This document shows positions 37,653 to 49,400 of a stretch of 64,000 nucleotides of DNA, piece after piece (within the stretch, counting starts at the first letter, position 1; each line of letters begins with the position of its first letter). Origin of the DNA: Dreissena polymorpha (lineage: Eukaryota; Mollusca; Bivalvia; Myida; Dreissenidae); contig NC_068369.1 of the NCBI RefSeq assembly GCF_020536995.1, positions 24,227,540 to 24,291,539 of the forward strand. Direction: 5' to 3'. A model generated the notes under the pieces. It was not told where the DNA came from and did not search any database. It saw nothing but the letters and a program-made list of their open reading frames with translations. The translations under genes were made by a program, and so were the position numbers.

Positions 37653-39445
37653 TAAACATGTATCGTGGAGAATGAACAAGTCCAACCTTGAACAACAAGC
37701 AACATGGATAGTAAAAAAACAAACAATAATGAAATAAGCAACGATTCTTCCGAATCTGAACTACCGGTATGTGTACAAGAGAAAGATGTAAAATGATCTG
37801 AATGTATGAGCTCGATATATTTTTAATTGATCAAGTGAGAACGTTCGAATTTGCAGAGCACAATGTATTGTGAAGGGAAAAATCGGGGAAAAAAGAAATT
37901 CAATTTGTGCTTTATCGGGATGTGTACTGCATGTAAATAATGTATATATGTAAAATCTCTATTTGAAAGGTTTTCATGTTTACACGTCTTTGCGCCAGAC
38001 GTGTATAAACATAAAACTGTACATCATGCATCATTATGTTTTATCTTTAAAGGATGTTATTACGAGACGAGATGAAGCTGATATGTGTTCACGTTTAGAT
38101 TTCATTATGTCTCAGCACGTTGTTACTATGGTTATGATCCGACCATTTAAATTATTATCGGCTAAGTGCATTGTAATTAAATTGTTTTCTCTTAAATGAC
38201 AATGGGACTTGATTTTTGATGTAATGACGTTAAGGTCAATTCACATTTAAATGTTTTTGCGAATAAATTTATATTAAGCGTGAGGTTTGTGAACCATAAA
38301 CCAGTTTTCAAGCCCCAATTCTATGCTTAGCATTTACCGTTTATATGCGGCGATCCCAGTTTTAATAATTGATGTTGGTATTTGTCATGTGCTTTTGTCC
38401 CGTTTCTAAATGTTAAGAAATGTGTCTCTTGCATTAAAAAGTACCTTGTATGGATATTCGGTAACAAAAATAATCTCTTACTGATGCGAATGGGGTTTGA
38501 TTAACGGTATTTTTTATATTTGTTTTTTATAAAAACATAATATATGAACGTTTCTTTACTACCCAGTGACATCGGATTGGAGCCCTCTCTCAATCAGTCA
38601 TTGGAAAAAGGCTGAAAGCGCCGAAATGTTTCTAAAAGAAATCCAAATGCAAGTACAGTGATCTATCACATTCTGTTTACTTTCTATCTGTTTTCTTCGT
38701 ATTTGCCCCGTTCTCTCATGGACGCTGTGACGTTATTAAATGCTTAGGACGTTCTAGCTCTACGTCCTAAGCATTTTTATAACGTCACAGCGTACACCTA
38801 ATATCATTGGCAAGTCTTGTTCAACTCTACTGATACATTTGCGCTTGCACGGCGACTGCATTAATACAATACAGCGTCTGCGTTGCGTGTATAAAGACGC
38901 TTTTATTTTAAAAATACTTTACACTTCAATTTTTGAAGACATGATTTTTTAATTATATTTAATCCGCTAGCTATATATAAGCATGATGCCCAAGTCTAAG
39001 AGTCCATGGAGTCAATGGCGTGGATGTCAAGACATCGAAGAAGTCACCCTAGAGAGTTTCAGGGTCGTATTCACAGAAATCTAGCAGTACCAGACGTATC
39101 GAAATTCTAGTTAAGGTCAAACAAGCAAATACGTTAGGAGCGACCTGAACAAACATAGCAAATAAACTATCATAGCCAGACCCAGAGACTATCCGGATTT
39201 CACTCATAAAAACTGTTTGCACTTATAAGAAAAGAGATGCTCCCCTTGGGCCATGCAGCCAATTGCGATAATTGGCGACCTTACGGGGTCAAAACAACAT
39301 TTTATGAATGTCTTCTAAGACGCATCTGAGACCATGGCGTTTACACTTCGTCTTTGGAGTTCTCGGGACAAGCTAATGTGAGTTCCACCTAGAACGCCGT
39401 AATTAAAAGAGCAACGCGTCGGTGTTCACTTAGACATGTTGAGAA
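37653..39445. other. Intergenic spacer, no gene seen
   Basis: Between the divergent TBCEL and lachesin-like genes. Apart from the hairpin at 38722-38793, no repeat or coding signal was recognised. Confidence 0.45.
38722..38793. repeat. 72-bp hairpin with TGACGT arms
   Basis: Left arm ACGCTGTGACGTTAT then AAATGCTTAGGACGT, nine-base loop TCTAGCTCT, right arm ACGTCCTAAGCATTT then ATAACGTCACAGCGT. The arms pair with only a small bulge. Both arms contain a CRE-like TGACGT core. Confidence 0.8.
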
Positions 39446-39747
39446 CACAGGTGGAAGTAACGTACCCAGGATAGTATTTTTCATATATATATTTTTTAGG
39501 AGCCCAATATATTCAAATTAATATATAAAATCATGTTTAATGAAAAAAAATTGACAAAGAGCCATGAAAAAAAATCCCCACCCTCTGATATTGGAATCAT
39601 AATTCCAATATCAGAGGGTGGGGAATTTTTTTTTCATGGCTCTTTGTCATTTTTTTTCTCATTAAACATGATTTTATATATTTATTTGAATATATTGGGC
39701 TCCAAAAAAAAAAAAATACTATCCAGGGTACGTTACTTCCACCTGTG
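39446..39747. mobile_element. 302-bp foldback MITE, 8-bp target duplication (hAT-like)
   Basis: Nearly perfect palindrome with arms of about 145 bp. Ends are CACAGGTGGAAGTAACG and CGTTACTTCCACCTGTG. The direct flanking repeat GTTGAGAA (39438-39445 and 39748-39755) is an 8-bp target-site duplication, the length made by hAT transposases. The few arm differences imply a fairly recent insertion. It has no coding capacity. Confidence 0.9.
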
Positions 39748-40261
39748 GTTGAGAAGTCGCCGTCAAATCGCCGACTTAGGTTTTTTGGACTTTTAGACGC
39801 CGTGATTATGCGTTCTCAAGACGAAACCACGTCGTCCTTGTCAATTAAGCTATCTCTCCCCGGTTCGCTGTAAGAACGCAGTTAGAAAGCCGGTGCGCTA
39901 CGGCGGGAGTACCGGTATACGGTACATATGAGTAAATAGCACAAACGTTAACAATCCGTTTTAATCAAATATCTAATAACATTGTATGCAGTTTAATATG
40001 AACGTATTTATACTAAATGGTAAACAGAAATATTTCAAATATTGATCATAAAAAAAACATTTTGTAATAAATAACTTTTGACATATATGAACATATTAAG
40101 TTACATAACATACAATAACATAGCATCCATAATATCCATAATTCAAAAGATGCTTTGCACGGTTAATATCATACTACACTATATATCAGTTGGACGAATC
40201 TTCCAATCCCTCCATACACAAATATCAGTGGCACGAACTGGTAGGGGCACGAAACGACTAT

Positions 40262-40280
40262 CCCCCCCCCCCCCCCCCCC
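40262..40280. repeat. Poly-C tract (19 C)
   Basis: Uninterrupted C run about 150 bp before the lachesin-like start codon, within the likely promoter or 5'UTR. The length may be unreliable in the assembly. Confidence 0.9.
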
Positions 40281-40430
40281 GTACGTTCAGTACCTGTTAA
40301 GAGTCACGTGACACAGGTGACAAACACAGTCCGGAAATGCTTTAAAATAAATATCGGAATTTCGAACGTTTTATTTTTTAGAACACCAAAACTAAGTGCT
40401 AAAGTATTCGATAAGTAGCGACATAACAAA

Positions 40431-43400
40431 ATGGCATGGGACTGGCGATCATTGGCCGTTCTCGCGGTCATATTTACCTGTAAAACAGGTAAGAAATTAT
40501 GACTATGAGTATCAAGTTCGGTTCAAAATGGCGGATATTTTTGTTTATCAACAAATTATTTTTTTTACTCATTTTCCACTATTCATTATATAACACACAC
40601 TAGAAACAATTAACACGACCTGTTTGAATTAAACACACTCGAATGTCCAATACTTTTACTGAACTTAATTAATGCCCGACAACGATCGATCACACATGTG
40701 CACGTCGGGAATTACTCCTAGTCAATATAAATTGCCGCCTAAGAGTCTTTTGATGATTTTTGCTTTGGCAGACTCTTGGCGTCAATAGTCCACTCTATCT
40801 TTTTAATAGCGAGAGTTTTCCTTCTTTGTCTATATTGATGCGCAAGGAATTTGGTGCGCAACATTCAAGCCCCGATATCAGACAGTTAATATCAACGGAT
40901 TGCAATAATATTTACATACCTGTGTAGATAATTCATTTCTCAATAATGTTCCGTAAGAATTATGTAATAACTTTCAATTTTGCACGCCTGACCAATTTAA
41001 ATCAACACACTACTCACATTTTCAATTCCAATCGCTGTGCCCGCTGTATACGGCAGGTAGATTTTAATCGATAACGCAGCCTATTACACCGTAATGCCTT
41101 CTTCTGATTGGTTTATTTAAATATTTCATAACATGGCGAGAGGTCAGTGATTGTATTGCGATTTAAGCAGAAGTTGAACTGAAACAAATTATGCCTTTTA
41201 ACTTCAAATCGACGCTATTTGAGGTAAAAATGGACTAATTAACTAAAACTTGATGAGTTGGTAATGTTATTTTGCAATTTTAAGCATATTGATATAATAG
41301 TATTGTATTTATTTTTCGTTATGGTTTCTGCAGACCGGAGTTTCAGCGTTCAGATTTATTCTGAACGCGAATTATTTCAGCTAGAATTACTCCTATAGAC
41401 GAGTTAATTGTTATTGTTTACATTCGGGATTTTCCGCGCATGCGCACTGACTGGTTGGCAAAAACACTGGTTACAGTAACGTAAAACATGTATAAAGGGC
41501 TTTTGTTTAGTCAATAAATTGATAATAAAAACGAAATAAACATTAAAACCCTTTTTAAAAAAGTGCAAGTATAGCATATTTAGTACCAAATAAATGTATA
41601 TTCACAAATAAAATTTCCTCTTCATAAAAATACGAAGTAGTTATTAGCATATAGTAAACGTGATCGGAAGATTTAATACTGACAATTCCGCAAAACAAAA
41701 TAATACATTATCCGTATTCTTTCTGATAATAAGACTTGAATAAATTATATTTCAACACTAATAAAACATATATTAATTGTATTATAATTAATAGTGGTGT
41801 GGATAGTATTTTATTTCATCAGCGATCGATAGAGTCAGAGGTGCATTTAATCAATTATAAAAACAAAGCCCTAAAAAGCGGCATACAGTACTGTTTTTAA
41901 ATATTGTGGTAATTTTCTTTTACATTGAATGAATTTACGTTTTGTTTACATTGAATGAATATAAATTCAATTTAGCATGCAAACGGAAAAACCCTGCATA
42001 TTAATTACGCAAATTGAACTGTTTTTGCATGTCTATTGAAATCTCTATTAGTAATAAGGAGTGATGAAAATATAGCATTTTATGATAAATGCATATATTT
42101 AATTTATCTAACGGCCCCTTTTGTGAATGCTTATGTTCATGATCGTGTTTCGGAATCTGCAGTAATGTACAATCTTTACACGTAATAGCGGAGTTAACTT
42201 TTGCCGGTACCCGTTTAATACCTTAATTGCATAGCAGTAAAATTGCCCAATATTTAAAATGTATAGTTATTAAACAATGTATTATTAAGTTTAACTGGCT
42301 AATAAATTTATACACTCGTTCCCGTTAATACATTTCCGACAAATTACTTCATTTTTGTTAAAATTTTAAAATATTTCATTTTAACATTAACTTATCAGTA
42401 TTTTAAGCTTTAAAATGTGGCTTAAATGATTGCTCAATATGCCAGGAGATGACATTGAGGTATCGTGACTTATGTTTACTGACCAGACACTCGTCTGCAA
42501 CATGTGGTTTATGCAGGGGCCCAAGTATAGGTCCCTGGGTTTATGACACCATGTTTTCTTTGTAATTGTCTGGACAGTATCCGATCATAACGAGATAATC
42601 GGTTAGTGATAACAAAGGTGCAATTAAACACCGGGATATAAATGCTGCTACAAAGAGTGCCTAAATTAGTGTGAACAATTAAATAAAACAATTACATTAA
42701 ACAATATAATTTATTGAATGTGTAAGAAGGTAAGTTTTTCCAGACATATAAGGTTCAAATCAGTTACCCTATAAGTCGCGTACATACAATTGACCTATTC
42801 GTCGTTTGTTTTTATCCTTATTTGTTTTCGTTCATTAAATTTAATTTATTCTGAAAGAATTTCAATTTCTGAGCATTTTTTAACTAAAAATGGTCGCGAG
42901 GAAGTGCCAAGAATAGAGAGATTTTTGTTTAACCACATACCGAACTCTTAGATTGTGTTCCACTCCCGAGTTCGTTGTCAGTAAAAACAAATAATAATAA
43001 CAACAATGTAATCGTTCCAAAGATGCATTTCCTTGCATGCTAATGTTTTATTCAGACATAATTAGTAAAATTATATTTGATATTGTGCATGATTATCATT
43101 AAAAACGAAGATTTCGTCAACCTTCTCTATATGCGCTTATATAAATTCCACCTCTTTTGCCAACCAGTGGGCGGAGACTAAACTTTGCAGGTGCGTGTGA
43201 CGTCACGCGTTAACTCGTCTATAAATATGAGGTCGATTTACATCGACCTCATATCGTTTAACGTTATTTTGCAATAGCATCGTTCCGACATGAATTCATG
43301 TCGGAAGCTTTAACGGCATCAAATTCATATAACAGCACAGAATAATCATGCAATAAATTATTAAACATGCAATATAAACATTATTTTACTAATTGCATTA

Positions 43401-46400
43401 GAAAAATGTTTATACAAACTTACAAGTAATGATAGTCCAGACCTTTAAACACTACCACTGTTCAAATTCCATATTGTTGCCATATAGCACTGTGTAAATT
43501 GAAAGTTGCATAATGTTACCTCATTGGTTGGTTATAAATACATTGTTTCTCTATATATAGTATTCGATTTAGACGAAAATAATAATTTACGTTGAATGTC
43601 ATACTAGTTTTCCATTAAAACTTTGATCTTGCCGTGTGTGTTTATGGACGTTATTAATTATGTTATACTTATTTTTGTATTTCATTAAGAATTAGAACGT
43701 GTAGCCCTTTTTGGTAACTGTTTTTAGCAAACGATTCGCGGCTTAATAAAACACGGAAAATAGTTAAAGCGACACTTTCGTTTAAAGGTTTAATGTGAAC
43801 AATATTAAATGAAACCTTTTTGGTATTAATATATTTTATTGACATGTTAAATTCGATACTTGAAAAGGTGTTTAGTCTTTAAAAAGGTGTCGCTGATATT
43901 GTTAATTTCAATAACTGTTAATATGCTTAATGTTGTATAAGAAATTGAATAGTTTCACTGAGTTGTATTCACGCCTAAAATCCGATATCGTAAAACGCGC
44001 AACGGTTAAGAATAAGGTCTGAATAAGTTTAAATATTCAGATTCGAATATCAGCAGCTGTGCCAGCTGGGAAGCCCCGTTTTGGATTTAACAACCGCAAG
44101 CGAAACAACATACTTTTTTAAGTCTTGCACTTAGACTCCATGATCACAAGTATAGGTCCCTGCTGTGGCGTATGACACCATAGTGTTATTTAGTATTGGT
44201 CGGCACAGTATCTGATCATAACGAGATAATTGGTTTGTGCTGAACACAGGGGCAATAAAACCACAGATCTATCAATAAACAAGATTATTGAGTTATCTTT
44301 TATTGAACACCGCGATAAAAATGCTCAAACCACGGACTCTAGATTACACGGATAAGAAACATGGCAACATTCTCAGAATCATCACTGCTATATGTGTAAT
44401 CACCTAACAATTCGTCTAAAAGTAAAAATAATTTATATATTTGAGTTGAAGACGATGTACTGTTGTATAAGTCTGAATAAACTATCTGTCTGCCTGTCTA
44501 CATGTAAATCTAAGCCGTCATCGTCCCAGTGAAAAAAATCTGATTTTGAATAGTTGGACATGATGCCCTGATGTCAAAATACGAAATGACCCGCGTAACA
44601 CCGACCGTGATTTTCAAGAATCTTTAATAAATTGATAATTTAAGTTAAATAACATTTCATATAATTATACATAATTCCCTCGTTGATAATTAACAGCAAA
44701 CGTTGAATGTTTTTGACACCCATTTTATTTCAAGTATCCATGTAAAGCCGAATAAAATCGAGAGGGTCCGCTATATACGCTGTTAATCATAAATTTAACA
44801 CCCTTTCTGTGTTATAAACATGAGCTGAAATCGTTAATTTATTAAGATTTATTTATAATAATCTTTATTGATATGTTTCGTGAACAAAATACTACAATAT
44901 ATTCCATAAAAAATATAATAATCATGGCAAAGGAAATTCAATGGCCGGTTTCTAAACAAAAGCATAATCGCCAAAACCGTAGCATCAGTTCAGTGCGTTA
45001 GGAACGCGCGCTACTTTCTTCCGCCTTCATTCCTTAATTACTTTCGTTTTTAAACATTCTTTTTCTATAGTATACAGAATTCTATTCTCCTAAGCAAGAT
45101 CTAATTTTTAAAACTGAACTCCAAATATAAACGCTACAAATTGGTATTAAGTACGAACATGTCAACCGTAAATCTAGATTCTAAAACTCCAAAACGGTAT
45201 GGTATTTGCAAAAGTTAAAGTTATAACTTGCCGGGCTGTCGAAATCAGAAGAAAAACTAAATATATATTTATATATCTGTTTACTACGTAACGTTGGCTC
45301 TCTAATGATATATAATTTGTCAAAATCGGCCGAGAAATGAAACTAGAATTCAACAAAAGACGTTAGTGGGTACATCAAAATGTATAACCTCGGCGCTTCG
45401 CTGTACGCTAATTGTACAAGATCGATAGCCATAACACGGTAAAACGCGCGGTGGTAAAACATAAAATGTGTATTTCTTGTGTTTATCTCGCTATAAATCC
45501 ATTAATAACAACGGGAGTATACTAAAACGTATATTTTTTGAAAGAGGAATTAATAAGCAACAAGATAACGTATAAACCAATAAAATCGGATGAATAGTTT
45601 TTGCATAAGATTGAATTTACTACAGTAAGGGTCAAATACTCGATTCATCTCCTATCAATATACACTCCGTGATACAACTGGTAGTTTTAACACACACATA
45701 TAGGTTTCATTTAATTAAAGAGTACAGAAAGCTAAAAAGTGATGTGGTTTGTTGTACAACAACAATTGGTTATGTGTAACCTATTCAAAAAATAATTTCG
45801 TTCAAGATAATTCAATGTAATTCTATAAACGACAAACACACTTCGTGTGTTGTGTATGTTTATTTTTAAAAATGTACATAACTGGTTTAAAAGCACAATT
45901 TTTACACATTTAAGAGGTAATCGCTCACATTTATGTCTAATTAATGATAATTTTATGCATTAGTAAAGATTTAACGAGAAAAACTGAAGTTTAAGTTGAA
46001 CTCAATTTGCTATAGGAAAACGACGGTAGCCGTTTAGACGTAAGCGGGGTAGCTTACGTCTAATTATTTGGACTAGTCGGGAATATATTTCACAAAACGC
46101 CATAGACATTCTGTAAACTGAAATGCAATTATTGTTTATGATTTCTGAATCCTGGACATTTGTTCCTATGCTAAGTTTGACAAGGTGAACATTTGTACCT
46201 ACCTTGTTTTGAAAACCGGTTCATTTGTTATTGTTTTCACAGTCTGCTACATTTAAGAACCATTTCCAAATTCCAGGCCCTGAAATAGAATGAAAAAACA
46301 CTATACTATAAGTACTAAAACACTTAGGTTGTCCCATCTTATTGAAGGAACCAATGTCCATGATGTCAAAATAATGTTGGAACGAATGTCATGGATAGTC

Positions 46401-49400
46401 TAAACAACATATTAGTCAATATAAATTGCCGCCATAGAGTCTTTTGATGATTTTTGCTTTGGCAGACTCTTTGCGTCAATAGTCCACTCTATCTTTTTAA
46501 TAGCGAAAGTTTTCCTTCTTTGTCTATATTGATGCGCAACGAATTTGGTGCGCAACATTCAAGCCCCGATATCAGACAGTTAATATCAACGGATTGCAAT
46601 AATATTTACATACCTGTGTAGATAATTCATTTCTCAATAATGTTCCGTAAGAATTATGTAATGAATCTTTCAATTTTGCACGCCTGACCAATTTAAATCA
46701 ACACACTACTCACATTTTCCATTCCAATCGCTGTGCCCGCTGTATACCGCAGGTAGATTTTAATCGATTACGCAGCCTATTACACTGTAAGCCTTCTTCT
46801 GATTGGTTGATATTTAAATATTTCATAACATGACGAGAGGTCAGTGATTTTACTGTGATTTAAGCAGAAGTTTAACTGAAACAAATTATGCCTTTTAACT
46901 TCAATTCGACGCTTTTTGAGGTAAAAATGGACTTCTTAACTAAAACTTTATGAGTTGGTTATGTTATTTTGCAATTTTTAGCATATTGATATAATAGCAT
47001 TGTATTCATTTTTCGTTATGGTTTTTACAGACCGGAGTTTCAGCGTTCAGATTTAATCTGAACGCGAATTATTTCAGCTAAACAACATATATAGGAACGG
47101 ACATCCATCTGGTCACAATTAGCGTTAGTTCTGGCTACCATAACTTTAAATGTCGCTTTTTATGATTTTTGACTTGTGCGACTTTAAAGTTATGGACCAG
47201 CCCCATAAGAAAAGTCAACCAGAAATTTCAGAAAAGTTGACAGTTAACAAAGGCTGGTCCAAAACAGCTTTTAAATGCAGTTATTGGCCCAAATCAACCA
47301 CTTGATCAGAAGGATTGACATTTTTCTCATTTAACTGATATATTCTTTCACAAAATACATTTAAAATTTATCTATTCTGCTCTTACATATCAAGAAAAAC
47401 AGCGGAGTGACAGACTTTCTTGAAATGCGAATCTCCCTAGATTTCACGGTCATACCGTATACGTGCGCTTATAAGACGCATTTTTGAGACTAAAATTAAT
47501 AAGTTACAGTTGGGGTCGCGTCTTATAAGCGAGATACTGGTGAAAATTAACACAAATTTCAAAATATCGAGTTTACTGGGCTTATGCTAGCCAAGTTGGA
47601 CACTTGTCAGTTTTTTTTAATCATCGCCGCAGCCATTTGCATTTTCTCTAAAGTCTGTATTGGCCCGTACTGTGTGTCGGAACGCTATGTTCAGTTACCG
47701 ATTTATTTGTAATAAAATGTATTGTTACTGATTTTGTTGTCTATTATTTTTAATTTGAATTTTGTTATTTTTGGGGCGTAAGATGTTATATTGTCCGTGA
47801 TTATTCTTGAAAAGTTTTTATCACCTGATTGTCTGCGCGCGACGTCGTTAAATGCCATATAAATTGGCCATTATAGTATACGTGTGTAAGCGGCAACACG
47901 ATGCCAACATGCTTAAAACAACAGCAAAATCAATTCTCAGTTTGAAACTGTCAATTGTTTAATAAACACGCTGCCGATTACAAATGCTATTTGACAAGTT
48001 TGTATCACCTGATCGTCTTTGTTCCACGTCGTTAATTTTCAATTAAGACATAATTGGCAATTAGGGTATCCTCTGAAATAAGTTACCAGTTTGCAACTGT
48101 CAATTGTTAAATAAACACGTTTATTCAGACAACCCACTAATGCCGTTAACACATTATTTATTAGGGGCCAACAACGACGGGAGCAAAGAGCGACCGCATG
48201 CAATTATCCGCATATGGCTTTCTTCTTGACACGTGATTTCGATCTGCGCTTCGGAGTCTATCACTCTATCACGCGATTGGCTAATTTTATGAAAGTAGGC
48301 GTTACCTATTGTTGATAGACAATGGGCGTAAAATTTGCATAATCTAGGTAATAAAACTAAACGCTTTCAAAATATCAGCCTATTAGATTTCAATACCTGT
48401 CAAACAATACAATTAAGATGACTGACACGATCAATTTTGCTTGTGAATTGATATTACGAACATAATATGTTTGCAATTGTTTGCAATTGTTAGGGCAAAT
48501 GATTAAAATACAATCGTTAGAAATTTTGTCAATTTGATAATTATTTTTAATGCATGAATAATACTTGAAAATAAATTAAAACCCACTAATATATCATAAA
48601 ATAAACAAATATTATTTACTTTGTTGTTTGATTGTTTTATTTTTCAGACTTGCATGAATTACTAATTGTATGCAGCGCGAGTTTGAAAAATTCTCAATGT
48701 TTTACTAATTGATGATTTTCTTTAACATTCTGCCATTTTTCGGCCATTTTCCGGCTGATGAATACGGCAAAATTTGACCGCGTCTTACACGCGGGTCAGT
48801 CTGAAATCCACCCATAAAAAGTCCGAAGTCGGGGTGCGTCTTATAAGCGAGGGCGTCTTATAAGCACACGTGTACGGTAAGACATTATTTTTAGTAAAAT
48901 ACCATGTGCTCAAGTGTTTTTTAATTCAGTATGCCATTTCCCGGTATTTTAGATTATTCTGGCATGTTTTGTAAACAAATTGAAGTGTTAATACAAACTC
49001 AAAGTAAATATTATTTAAAACTACCTGATTCACACTGAAACCAGTCTTATAATCCACCAGACGTAAGTTGTTAATCACAAATAATAGATTTCAGAAAACG
49101 AAAGAAATGTTTACAATTTCAGCATAAAATGTCAAGGTCGATTCGAAAGTATCCAAATGAAAACTCGTCATGTGACAAAGCGACAATGGCGTCAAAATTG
49201 TGAATTTTAGACTGCTGAGAGTTATTTTCATCTATTGTAAGATGCATTTGAAACATTTGAACCTTAAAATATTCCCTGATGCAGTAATTTATATTAATTC
49301 ACCAATATATGTAGAAATGTATCCAATAAAAAGAGCTTTCTTTGATTTATAGCGTGACATAAATATGTTACGACTCTGGTTGGCTTAAGCGTACAGGTCT

